From NCBI RefSeq assembly GCF_900476395.1, contig NZ_UIHB01000006.1:359350-423349 (forward strand): a DNA stretch of 64,000 nucleotides. The letters run 5' to 3'. Position numbers and translations under genes: made by a program. Source of the stretch: Xanthomonas euroxanthea (GTDB lineage: Bacteria > Pseudomonadota > Gammaproteobacteria > Xanthomonadales > Xanthomonadaceae). Positions 56,302 to 64,000 of the stretch are shown here, piece after piece (positions within the stretch are counted from its first letter, which is position 1; each line of letters starts with the position of its first letter). Below the pieces are notes generated by a model that saw only the letters and a list, made by a program, of their open reading frames with translations, searched no databases and had not been told where the DNA came from.

Positions 56302-57078
56302 ATGACCACGCTTCAAACGCTGTATCGCATCCCCTCGCACCCTTACCGCTGGGTCGGCCTGCTGGCCCTCTCGCAGGCAGCGGTGGCGCTGCTGTGGTGG
56401 CATCTGGGCTGGGTCTGGGGCGTGCCGGCGTTGCTGCTGTCGCATGCGGCGTTCGTGGTGCCGGTGTTCCTGCCGCGCGCGCGTCTGTACGCGCCGGTGC
56501 TGGCGCGCCTGCCGGGCCGCGCCCCGCAGGTATGGCTGACCATCGACGACGGCCCCTCCGACGACACCCCGGCGATGCTGGAGCTGCTGGACGCCTTCGA
56601 TGCCAAGGCCACCTTCTTCGTGGTCGGCGCACGCGCCGAGCAGCGGCCTGAACTGGTGCGCGAGATCGTGCGTCGCGGGCACGGCATCGGCAACCACAGC
56701 CATACCCATCCGCAGGCCTGGTTCTGGGCGCTGGGACCGCATCGCATGGCGCAGGAAATCGGCCAGGCGCAGCGCGTGCTGGCCACCATCACCGGGCAGG
56801 CGCCACGGCTGTACCGCTCGGTGGTGGGCATGACCAATCCCTTCGTCGCCTCGCCGCTGCGGGCGCACGGACTGACCCGCGTGGCCTGGAGCGCGCGCGG
56901 TTTCGACGGGGTGCGTTGCGAGCCGGATGCCACCGTGGCCCGCATCGTGCGCGACCTGCGCCCCGGCACCATCGTGCTGCTGCACGAGGGCGCCGCGCAC
57001 GGACACAACCTGACCATCCTGCGCGGCGTGCTGGAAGCGATGCACGCGCGCGGCCTGGCCGGGCGGCGTCCGGACTGA
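56302..57078 (+). CDS. Membrane-anchored polysaccharide deacetylase (NodB domain)
   Basis: 258 residues: two N-terminal membrane segments (WVGLLALSQAAVALLWWHLG, GVPALLLSHAAFVVPVFLP), then a NodB homology domain. The metal/catalytic motifs are VWLTIDDGPSDDTPAML (motif 1, Asp-Asp), GIGNHSHTHPQAWFW (motif 2, HxxxH) and GTIVLLHEGAAHGHN (motif 5). It removes acetyl groups from an N-acetylated glycan such as peptidoglycan or an exopolysaccharide. ATG 56302 is taken; ATG 56287 in frame is possible. No glycan cluster adjoins. Confidence 0.88.
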   Translation: MTTLQTLYRIPSHPYRWVGLLALSQAAVALLWWHLGWVWGVPALLLSHAAFVVPVFLPRARLYAPVLARLPGRAPQVWLTIDDGPSDDTPAMLELLDAFDAKATFFVVGARAEQRPELVREIVRRGHGIGNHSHTHPQAWFWALGPHRMAQEIGQAQRVLATITGQAPRLYRSVVGMTNPFVASPLRAHGLTRVAWSARGFDGVRCEPDATVARIVRDLRPGTIVLLHEGAAHGHNLTILRGVLEAMHARGLAGRRPD

Positions 57079-57222
57079 GGTCCTGCGGACCGCGTCGCGA
57101 TGAGATGACGCGGGCCCACGCAGGGATGATCCATCTTCCGTGTCTGCCGGACCTGCTCCGGGATGGCGCATCGTCTGTAGTGGCGGAGCCGCCCGGAGCC
57201 AGCGGCGTCGAAGCCCGGCGCT

Positions 57223-57259
57223 GATCCACGCACGTATTGACAGCGATTTAACGTGGATC
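57223..57259. promoter_or_regulatory. Inverted repeat around a TTGACA in front of the siderophore receptor
   Basis: GATCCACG (57223-57230) and CGTGGATC (57252-57259) flank a segment that contains TTGACA (57237). This could be an operator overlapping a promoter for the receptor gene 107 bases downstream. No Fur-box match was recognised. Confidence 0.3.
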
Positions 57260-57365
57260 GACCATGCGCCCCCCAGCCAGCAAACGGTGCGCGCCTTTCG
57301 AGGGCGCTGCCGGCGCCAGCCTCAAGCCGTCATCGACGGCCATATCCGCTCTTGAGGCTGACCCC

Positions 57366-59555
57366 ATGTCCCATCGCATCGTCTCTGCGCGCGCGTCCGT
57401 GCGTGCAGATCTCCCTTCGCCGCAGCTCCCGCTGGCGTCCTCCCTGCTGGCACTGGCCTGCGCATGGCCGTTGGCGGCTGCAGCGCAATCGAGCACGCGC
57501 GACCCGGTCGATCTGGACCGCCTGCAGATCCAGGCCCATCGCGGTGCCGCGACCGAAGGCACCGATTCCTACACTGCCGATGTCGCGCGCAGTTCGACCC
57601 GGCTGGAGCTGTCGCTGCGCGAGACGCCGCAGTCGGTGGTGGTGGTGACCCGCCAGCAGATCGCCGACCGCAACCTGCAATCGCTGCAGGACGTCACCGA
57701 CACCGTCGCCGGATTCAACTCGCCAACCTGGGATACCGAGCGCACCTACATCAACGCGCGCGGTTTCGAAGTGGACTACTACCGCATCGACGGCATTCCC
57801 ACCGACTACACCGGCGATGTGCAGCAGAACATGGCGATCTACGACCGGGTGGAAATCGTCCGCGGCGCCAACGGCCTGACCTCCGGTGCGGGCAACCCGG
57901 CGGCATCGATCGACCTGGTGCGCAAGCATGCCGACAGCGACGTGTTCACCGGCCGCGTCGATCTGTCGGCAGGGCGCTGGGACCGCTATCGCGGCACGCT
58001 CGACCTGCAATCGCCCTTGAACGCCGCCGGCAACGTGCGTGGACGGGTGGTGGCCAGCTATGAAGACAAGCAGTCGTTCCGCGATTACTACAGCAAGCAA
58101 TCGTCGCTGTTCTACGGCATCGTCGATGCCGATTTCAGCGACGCCACCCGCGGCTATGCCGGCGTCAACAAGCAGCGCAACGACGGCCGCGGGACCACCT
58201 GGGGCGGCGTGCCGGCGTACTTCAGCGACGGCAGCCGCACCGACTTTGCACGCTCGGATTCGTTCACGCCGCGCTGGGCGCGCGGCGTGGCCGACACCAC
58301 CAATGCCTTCGCCGGCCTGACCCATCGCTTCGACAACGGTGCGCAGCTGCACGTGGAGTACTCGCATCAGCGTTTCGAAGCCGATTGGAAGTCGGTGCTG
58401 TTCGGCTACTTCGATTACCCGGACCGCGCTACCGGCCTGGGCCTTGCCACCAACTTTGGCGGGCGCTATCCCACACTCACTGCGCAAAACAGCCTGGATG
58501 CCTACCTCAGCGTGCCGCTGACCTGGTGGGGCCGCAACCACGAGCTGATCGCCGGTGCCACCTGGATGAACCGCAACGTGCGCAGCTGGTCCAACGAGCC
58601 CGAGCCGTCGCAGTCACTGACGGCCGAAAGCGTCTACGCCTGGACCGGCAGCATGGCGCAGCCGCAATGGACGCCGCTGGTGAAGGGCGAAGAACGCGAT
58701 GTGCGCCAGGTGGCCGCCTACGCCGCCGGCCGTTTCAGCCTGACCGACGCGCTTACCGCCATCGTCGGCGCGCGCGTCACCGACTGGAAGAACACCGACC
58801 AACTGGTGCCGGCCAACACCTACGAGCGCCGTGGCCGCACCACGCCGTACGCCGGCCTGATCCTGGACGTGGACGACCACCATTCGCTCTATGCCAGCTA
58901 TACCGGCATCTTCAAGCCGCAAAACAACCGCGATCGCGGCGGGCGCTATCTCGCCCCGCTGGAAGGCAACAGCTACGAGGTCGGTGCCAAGGGCGAATAC
59001 CTCGGCGGCCAGCTCAATGCGGCACTGGCGTTGTTCCGGATCGAGCAGGACAACCTGGCGGTGAACGATCCCGGGCAACTGGTGCCGGGCACCACCACTC
59101 AGGCCTTCCTCGCGGCGAAGGGCACGGTCAGCCAGGGCGTGGAGTTCCAGCTCGATGGGCAGCTGTCCGAGCAATGGCGGATTGCATTCGGCTTTGCCCA
59201 GTTCGATGCCAATGATGCCAGCGGCGTCGATGTCAATCCGACCAGCCCGCGTCGCGAGGCCACCCTGTTCACCAGCTGGCAGACCGGCCCGTGGCGCGTG
59301 GGCGGTGGCCTGAGCTGGCAGTCGGCCATCCATGACTTGATGTCCGCGCCACAGGGCGGCACGCAGCGGCTGAGCCAGGGCAGCGTGGTGCTGGCCAACG
59401 CAATGGCGCGCTACGACATCAATCAGGCATGGTCGGCGCAGCTCAACGTGCGCAACCTGTTCGACCGCACCTACTACGCCAACATCGTCTACCAGAGCCA
59501 GTTGATCTACGGCGACCCGCGCGATGTGGAGCTGACGCTGTCCTGGAAGTTCTGA
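57366..59555 (+). CDS. TonB-dependent siderophore receptor, FhuE-like
   Basis: Outer-membrane ferric-siderophore transporter. Signal peptide (LASSLLALACAWPLAAAAQ), TonB-box region (VDLDRLQIQA), plug (about residues 70-190: ETPQSVVVVTRQQIADRNL, YINARGFEVDYYRIDGIPTD, VEIVRGANGLTSGAGNPAAS), then a barrel ending in VELTLSWKF with terminal Phe. The plug wording is that of FhuE/FpvA receptors for hydroxamate siderophores such as coprogen. 729 residues from ATG 57366. No sigma/anti-sigma pair or siderophore genes adjoin, so it probably scavenges foreign siderophores. Confidence 0.9.
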   Translation: MSHRIVSARASVRADLPSPQLPLASSLLALACAWPLAAAAQSSTRDPVDLDRLQIQAHRGAATEGTDSYTADVARSSTRLELSLRETPQSVVVVTRQQIADRNLQSLQDVTDTVAGFNSPTWDTERTYINARGFEVDYYRIDGIPTDYTGDVQQNMAIYDRVEIVRGANGLTSGAGNPAASIDLVRKHADSDVFTGRVDLSAGRWDRYRGTLDLQSPLNAAGNVRGRVVASYEDKQSFRDYYSKQSSLFYGIVDADFSDATRGYAGVNKQRNDGRGTTWGGVPAYFSDGSRTDFARSDSFTPRWARGVADTTNAFAGLTHRFDNGAQLHVEYSHQRFEADWKSVLFGYFDYPDRATGLGLATNFGGRYPTLTAQNSLDAYLSVPLTWWGRNHELIAGATWMNRNVRSWSNEPEPSQSLTAESVYAWTGSMAQPQWTPLVKGEERDVRQVAAYAAGRFSLTDALTAIVGARVTDWKNTDQLVPANTYERRGRTTPYAGLILDVDDHHSLYASYTGIFKPQNNRDRGGRYLAPLEGNSYEVGAKGEYLGGQLNAALALFRIEQDNLAVNDPGQLVPGTTTQAFLAAKGTVSQGVEFQLDGQLSEQWRIAFGFAQFDANDASGVDVNPTSPRREATLFTSWQTGPWRVGGGLSWQSAIHDLMSAPQGGTQRLSQGSVVLANAMARYDINQAWSAQLNVRNLFDRTYYANIVYQSQLIYGDPRDVELTLSWKF

Positions 59556-59577
59556 CCTTGCTCCAGACGACAGGCTT

Positions 59578-59665
59578 TGACGGTATCCATGCCGCTACCG
59601 AGCCTCCACGGACGGGTTCACGGCGTGTCCCGTGAGCGATGAGGGCACCGCGCACTCGGCGAACC
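59578..59665 (+). repeat. Palindromic element B, truncated copy 4
   Basis: Starts within the inner palindrome (GGTATCCATGCCGCTACCGA) and continues through GGTTCACGGCGTGTCCCGTG to AGGGCACCGCGCACTCG. The left arm is missing, cut next to the receptor stop codon. Confidence 0.75.
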
Positions 59666-59773
59666 AGGCATTTGCCTGCATCCAAACGGCGCGGCAACTC
59701 GGTGACTTGGTTGTCCCGAGGTGATTGGTCGGCGCGGATGGATCAGGTGTGGAGCGGCTGCTCTGCGACTTCG

Positions 59774-59902
59774 CTGCACGGCCCTTGCCCACTCACCATC
59801 GCGGGACACGCCGCAAGTACGTCCTTGTAGGCTCTTACGCGGCATCCATGCCGCGTAAGGTCCCGCGACGGTGGGCGGGCAAGGGCCTGTCGGGATGGTC
59901 GG
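59774..59902 (+). repeat. Palindromic element A, copy 4
   Basis: Matches copy 2: ACACGCCGCAAGTACGTCCT, inner palindrome TTACGCGGCATCCATGCCGC plus GTAA, outer arms CCTTGCCC..GGGCGGGCAAGG. The right flank GGTGTGCATGGCTTTCAACA is shared (inverted) with the flank of copy 1. Confidence 0.85.
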
Positions 59903-60151
59903 TGTGCATGGCTTTCAACAAGGCAACCAGCGGATTCTCTGGGGTGGTGGTGCACCGCCCTCGAACAACGTGGCCCAGGATCATCCGCATGACGTCAACA
60001 GCGGCTGTCAACACGGCTGCGCGGCCGGTGCCGGTTGCGGCATGTGCTACGCGTCCACCCCGGTTTCTGCGTGCTGTCCACATCCGTCCGGCGAACGCGC
60101 GTTACGTTTCATCAGCCGTTCTAAATCGAGCCAGGCACGTTGTGCACGGCC

Positions 60152-60847
60152 TCAGCGCGGCTCGGCCACGATCAGCCAGTTGTTGAACGGGGTGTTGCCG
60201 TACAACGGCGCAAAGGTGGCACGCAGACCGGCGGCATCCAGCTGCGCCTGCAGGCTGTCGCGGGTGGGATAGCTGCGCGGCATGCGCTGCATCCAGCCGC
60301 TCAGATGCGCCAGCACGTCGGTCACGCGGCTGGTGCGGCCACGGCTGCTGGCATCGCCCAACGCGCTGCGGATCACCAGCTTCGCACCCGGCGTCAGCAT
60401 CTGCGCCACGCTGCGCAGCAGGCTGGCCTGCATGTCGGCCTGCAGATACTGCAGCACATCCAGAATGGTCACGCTGCCGCGGTGTTGCGGCCAGGCCACG
60501 CTCAGGTCGACCACGGCGAACTGCGTAGTGCCCAGTGCCGAGCGCTGCGCGATGTGTTGCGCGCGGCGGATCTTGGACGCGTCCACATCCACCCCGTGAT
60601 ACGCCAGTGCCTGGCCGTCGGCGCGCAATGCGTGCGCGAGCAGGCCCAGCCCGCAGCCCAGATCCAGCACCGGCGCGGTGGTGCTGCGCAACTCGGCCAG
60701 CACGCCCGGATACAGCGGATCGGTGCGCAGCTTGGCCTGGGTGTAGTAGTAGTCGTAGCGATTGCCCAGCGGATGTGGCGGCAGAAATGCGCGCGCGATT
60801 GCCAGCGCCTGCGTGCGGCTCATGGGTTGGGTGGCGGTGCTGTGCAA
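60152..60847 (-). CDS. Class I SAM-dependent methyltransferase
   Basis: 231 residues. SAM-binding motif I VLDLGCGLGLLAHALRA, then YHGVDVDASKIRRAQHIAQR, and the motif around VTILDVLQYLQAD. The Asp-Tyr-rich NRYDYYYTQAKLRTDPLY near the N-terminus is likely a substrate region. TTG 60847 is taken as start because AAGGA lies 6 bases upstream, whereas ATG 60823 has no Shine-Dalgarno sequence. It follows the SGNH hydrolase gene by 33 bases, so it is probably co-transcribed with alaA. Substrate unknown. Confidence 0.82.
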   Translation of the reverse strand: MHSTATQPMSRTQALAIARAFLPPHPLGNRYDYYYTQAKLRTDPLYPGVLAELRSTTAPVLDLGCGLGLLAHALRADGQALAYHGVDVDASKIRRAQHIAQRSALGTTQFAVVDLSVAWPQHRGSVTILDVLQYLQADMQASLLRSVAQMLTPGAKLVIRSALGDASSRGRTSRVTDVLAHLSGWMQRMPRSYPTRDSLQAQLDAAGLRATFAPLYGNTPFNNWLIVAEPR

Positions 60848-60880
60848 TGTCGTTCCTTGGCAGTGAGGCGTGTCGCGCGG

Positions 60881-61504
60881 CTAGCTTAGGGCATCGCGCG
60901 CTGCAGGCAGTGCCAATACGGTCCAGCGCGCATACATGGCGCCGGAGGGATGCAGGCCATCGTCGACCAGCATGTCGGCAGCAGCGCCGCCATCGCGGCT
61001 GGTGGCGGTGATGTCGACAAAGCGTACCGAGCGTGCGGCGCAACGTTCGGCGGCCACGCTGTTGAAGGCATCGATCTGGGCACCGATCAGCGCCGCGTCG
61101 CCGCCGTGCGCATGCGCAAACAGGGTCAGCCCCCAGTCCGGAATCGACAGCACGAACACGCGCGGCGCAATACCGCCGGCCAACCCGATTGCACGCAGCA
61201 ACAACGCATCGAACTGGCTGCGGTACTCGTCCAGCGAGCGCCCGCGGTACTGGTTGTTGACGCCGATCAGCAGGCTCACCAGATCGAACGGCCCCTGCGG
61301 CGCAGCGGCTTCCAGACCGGCCTGCAATTCGTCGGTGGTCCAGCCGGTGGTGGCGATGATCTGCGGCGGCGCCACATTCCAGCCGTAGGCACGCAAACCG
61401 TCCACCAGTTGCGCCGGCCAGCGCTGCCCGGGGGCGACCCCTTCGCCGATGGTGTAGGAATCGCCGAGCGCCAGATAGCGCAGCGGCGTGCCGGCCACCG
61501 CCAT
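60881..61504 (-). CDS. SGNH/GDSL hydrolase (esterase/lipase-like)
   Basis: 207 residues. Block I RYLALGDSYTIGEG (nucleophile Ser in GDSYT), block III LIGVNNQYRG (Gly-x-Asn), block V DGLHPSGAMYARW (Asp-x-x-His). No signal peptide, so cytoplasmic. The ATG shares one base with the stop of alaA (TGATG). It probably hydrolyses an acyl ester or thioester; the substrate is unknown. Confidence 0.88.
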   Translation of the reverse strand: MAVAGTPLRYLALGDSYTIGEGVAPGQRWPAQLVDGLRAYGWNVAPPQIIATTGWTTDELQAGLEAAAPQGPFDLVSLLIGVNNQYRGRSLDEYRSQFDALLLRAIGLAGGIAPRVFVLSIPDWGLTLFAHAHGGDAALIGAQIDAFNSVAAERCAARSVRFVDITATSRDGGAAADMLVDDGLHPSGAMYARWTVLALPAARDALS

Positions 61505-62775
61505 CACGCCACGCTGCGCGACTTGAGCGGCACCACCTTGGTCACCGCCTCGGCGCGGCGCGCCAGGGCACGGTCGATGCGTGCGAACACATCGCGCATC
61601 ACCGCCGCCTCCGGCATCAATGTGACGCGGAAGTGGTGGCGGTAGGGCACGTTGAAGCTGGACCCCGGCACCACCAGCACGCCTTCCTCGTTCATCAGGT
61701 CGAGCGCGAACTCGTGGTCGTCGAAGTTGCGCGCGGCCGGCCCGACCACTGCCGGAAATGCATACAGCGCACCGGCCGGCGCCACCAGCGACAGGTGCTC
61801 GCTGGCCGCGCAGGCCTCGATCACCGCGCGGCGGGTTTCGTACAGACGGCCGCCCGGCGCACACAGCGCCGAGATGGTGTCGGGCCCGTTGACGGCCGCA
61901 TCGATGGCGTACTGGCCCGGCACGTTGGCGCACAGCCGCAGCGCGCCGAGCAGGTCCATCGCGTTGCGCAGGTCGTTGATGCGCGACTGCTCGCCCGACA
62001 GCAGCGCCCAGCCCACGCGCCAGCCGCAGGCGCGGTGCACCTTGCTCAGGCCGCTGAAGGTGATGCACGGGTGCGCACCGGCCAATGGCGCCACCGGCAC
62101 GAAGGCGGCGTCGTCGTAGAGCACCTGGTCGTAGATCTCATCGACCATCAGCAGCAGGTTGTGCTTGCTGGCGATGGCCACGATTCGCTCCAGCAACTCA
62201 CGCGAATAACTGGCACCGCTGGGATTGTTCGGGTTGATCAGCACGATGGCGCGGGTGCGCGAGGACACCAGCGTCTCGATCTCCACCGGGTCCGGCTGGA
62301 AGCCGTTTTCCGGCGCGCAGCGGTAGTACACCGGGCGGCCATCGTTGAGGATGGTGGCGGCCGACCACAGCGGATAGTCGGGCGAGGGCACCAGCACTTC
62401 GTCGCCGGGATTGAGCAGCGCACGCAGCGACAGGTCGATCAGCTCACTGACGCCGTTGCCGACGAAGATGCGCTCCGGATGCGCATCCGGATGCTGACGC
62501 CGCGCATACGCGGTGGCGATCGCCTCGCGCGCCTCCGGCAGCCCTTGCTGATGGGTGTACGGATCGGTGCGGCCCATGTCGTCGGCGATCGCGCGCTGCA
62601 GATGCTCCGGCGCACGGAACCCGAACGCGCCTGGATTACCGATATTGAGCTTGATCAGCTTGCGGCCCTGCGCCTCCAGTTCCCGCGCTCGTCGCGCCAG
62701 CTCGCCCCGGATTTCGTAGCGGACTTCGGACAGACGCTCGCGGATGGCGAGCGGCTTTTGCGGGGCAGTGGACAT
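61504..62775 (-). CDS. alaA: Glutamate-pyruvate aminotransferase AlaA-like (class I)
   Basis: PLP-dependent aminotransferase, mainly alanine synthesis from pyruvate. PLP Lys in ITFSGLSKVHRACGWRVGW; the AlaA-type start YEIRGELARRARELEAQGRK and LIKLNIGNPGAFGFRAPE; NPNNPSGASYSRELLE and VDEIYDQVLYD also match. 423 residues from ATG 62775. It heads a three-gene unit with SGNH hydrolase and methyltransferase. A different aromatic or valine specificity is possible but less likely. Confidence 0.9.
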   Translation of the reverse strand: MSTAPQKPLAIRERLSEVRYEIRGELARRARELEAQGRKLIKLNIGNPGAFGFRAPEHLQRAIADDMGRTDPYTHQQGLPEAREAIATAYARRQHPDAHPERIFVGNGVSELIDLSLRALLNPGDEVLVPSPDYPLWSAATILNDGRPVYYRCAPENGFQPDPVEIETLVSSRTRAIVLINPNNPSGASYSRELLERIVAIASKHNLLLMVDEIYDQVLYDDAAFVPVAPLAGAHPCITFSGLSKVHRACGWRVGWALLSGEQSRINDLRNAMDLLGALRLCANVPGQYAIDAAVNGPDTISALCAPGGRLYETRRAVIEACAASEHLSLVAPAGALYAFPAVVGPAARNFDDHEFALDLMNEEGVLVVPGSSFNVPYRHHFRVTLMPEAAVMRDVFARIDRALARRAEAVTKVVPLKSRSVA

Positions 62776-63063
62776 GCGACGGGCCGGTTGTAGGCGTGAG
62801 ACTTGGCATGGTAGCGGAAATAGGGCAGGCGGACATGCTTGCATCGGCAACGATGTCAAGGGGCGGCGCCCTGCTGCTCACTTATTAGTAGGTATTGCCA
62901 TCAGGGAATGCCCCGATCGGCATCAGTGGCTGCGTCTCAGCCCGCAAGACATCTGATTGAGAAAATAGATCATCAGCGAGGGGTTGGCTGATTGACAGAT
63001 TCTTAACATCCAAAGATTCTATTCCGTCACTTGAGCCCATCGGCTCTTAGCAAGGATCGCGTT
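62776..63063. other. Divergent promoter region (alaA / type I ABC transporter)
   Basis: 288 bases, clearly AT-richer than the surroundings from 62880 on. TTGACA at 62992 with GATTCT at 63015 (17-base spacing) is a possible sigma-70 promoter for the transporter. AAGGA lies about 10 bases before its ATG. Confidence 0.45.
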
Positions 63064-64000
63064 ATGTCAGGGGGAAGTGCGTCGCTCTCGTTAGTCGAGG
63101 GCGGCTCGTCGGTGCATGACCGACCGGATCTGGGGCTACAGGGACTCGTCCTCCTTGCGCAATTTCATGGCATTGCCGCCGATGCGACGCAGCTGGCGCA
63201 TGGCTTTGGCCGTGGGGGCGAGCCATTCGACGAGACCACGCTGCTGCTGGCGGCCAAACAACTGGGCTTGAAAGCCAAGGTCGTTGCTCAACCGGCAACG
63301 CGCATTGGCATGGCCGCATTGCCGGCTCTGGCATTGGTGCCGGACGGGGATGCGTTCATCGTGGCCAAGGTCGGTGCGGATCAGATCCTGATCCACGATC
63401 TGGTGGAAAAGCGGCCGCGCTCCATTTCACCCGCCGAATTCGAAGCGCGTTACCGGGGGCGGTTGTTGCAGGTCGCGTCCCGGGCTTCGGTACTCGGCGA
63501 CCTGGCCAAGTTCGACTTCAGCTGGTTCATTCCGGCAGTGGTCAAGTACCGCAAGTTGATGATCGAGGTTTTTATCGTCTCGTTCTTCATCCAGCTGTTC
63601 GCGCTGATCACGCCACTGTTCTATCAGGTGGTGATGGACAAGGTGCTGGTGCATAACGGCCTGACCACCCTGGATGTCATCGCGATCGGGCTGGTCTCGA
63701 TGGCGGTGTTCGATGTGCTGCTATCGGGCCTGCGCACCTATGTTTTCGCACACACCACCAGCAAGATCGACGTGGAGTTGGGTGCGCGGCTGTTCCGGCA
63801 TGTGCTGTCGCTGCCGTTGGCGTACTTCGAGTCGCGGCGGGTCGGGGACACCATCGCGCGTGTCCGCGAGCTGGAGAACATCCGCAACTTCCTGACCGGG
63901 CAGGCGCTCACCTCGGTACTGGACCTGTTCTTTACGGTGGTATTTCTATCGGTGATGTTCTGGTACAGCGGCTGGCTGACCTTGATCGTGGTGCTGTCCT
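63064..64000 (+). CDS. HlyB-like type I secretion ABC transporter, 5' part only
   Basis: The frame opens at ATG 63064 (MSGGSASLSLVEGG) and runs off the right edge. Residues ~20-140 form a C39-like domain (LVLLAQFHGIAADATQLAHG, ETTLLLAAKQLGLKAK, DAFIVAKVGADQILIHD) that lacks the catalytic cysteine, as in HlyB, where this domain binds the substrate instead of cutting it. Then follow ABC-transporter membrane helices (LMIEVFIVSFFIQLFALITP, LFYQVVMDKVLVHN, LPLAYFESRRVGDTIARVRE). The ATPase half lies outside. It would export an RTX-type or other leaderless protein with an HlyD partner. Substrate not visible. Confidence 0.9.
   Translation, partial: MSGGSASLSLVEGGSSVHDRPDLGLQGLVLLAQFHGIAADATQLAHGFGRGGEPFDETTLLLAAKQLGLKAKVVAQPATRIGMAALPALALVPDGDAFIVAKVGADQILIHDLVEKRPRSISPAEFEARYRGRLLQVASRASVLGDLAKFDFSWFIPAVVKYRKLMIEVFIVSFFIQLFALITPLFYQVVMDKVLVHNGLTTLDVIAIGLVSMAVFDVLLSGLRTYVFAHTTSKIDVELGARLFRHVLSLPLAYFESRRVGDTIARVRELENIRNFLTGQALTSVLDLFFTVVFLSVMFWYSGWLTLIVVLS

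Larger units (their letters stand above)
59556..60151. other. Gene-free stretch with half B and full A element
   Basis: 596 bases between converging genes: a half B element (59578-59665), an A element (59774-59902) and about 240 bases with nothing recognised. Frames over the repeats are not credible genes. Confidence 0.8.

Overview
The window is a GC-rich chromosomal segment that reads as Xanthomonas (or a very close xanthomonad). The evidence is a type II secretion cluster in the order xpsE-F-G-H-I-J-K-L-M-N-D, which includes the xanthomonad-specific XpsN, next to a trimeric autotransporter adhesin and a secreted subtilase. An Ax21-family outer-membrane protein, many dispersed palindromic repeats and heptanucleotide arrays point the same way. 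Both ends are cut: the left edge holds the 3' end of the adhesin gene and the right edge the 5' part of an HlyB-like ABC transporter.

Layout. 1-14.4 kb: adhesin C-terminus, S8 protease with its own terminator, then the xps operon closed by a glycosyltransferase-like gene that overlaps xpsD. 14.4-20 kb (mostly minus strand): repeats, a GntR/UTRA regulator, and a tightly linked APH-fold kinase / TonB-dependent receptor / PnuC-type transporter set that looks like a vitamin uptake-and-trap system. 20.3-26.5 kb: a GT2 gene and a four-gene overlapping cluster (outer-membrane protein, MshEN-GT2 polysaccharide synthase, membrane protein, GH113-like lipoprotein), probably an exopolysaccharide/biofilm locus of the xagABC kind. 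26.7-34.4 kb: pncB, a PA-domain metalloprotease with a small secreted partner, arsC, def, ettA and an RcnB-like protein. 34.6-43.4 kb: glyA-nrdR-GNAT-ribD, an Ax21-like gene on the other strand, an FMN riboswitch, then ribE-ribBA-ribH-nusB-thiL. 43.7-63 kb: accessory and metabolic genes, including an S15-like hydrolase, DegV protein, GH12 endoglucanase with a decayed second copy, two amidohydrolases, a Grx-IscA-like-rhodanese fusion, a polysaccharide deacetylase, a FhuE-like siderophore receptor and an alaA operon. From 63.06 kb: a type I secretion ABC transporter.

How it works together: the Xps secreton would export the adjacent protease and probably the GH12 glucanase. The rib genes form one FMN-sensing pathway unit joined to nusB and thiL. 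Non-coding space is dominated by two repeat classes. One is a pair of ~110-130 bp palindromic elements (called A and B here), found in paired copies at 14.6, 45.5, 46.0 and 59.6 kb. The other is C-rich heptamer arrays (ATTCCCG and variants) placed directly before several start codons. No tRNA, rRNA, CRISPR array or intact insertion sequence was seen.
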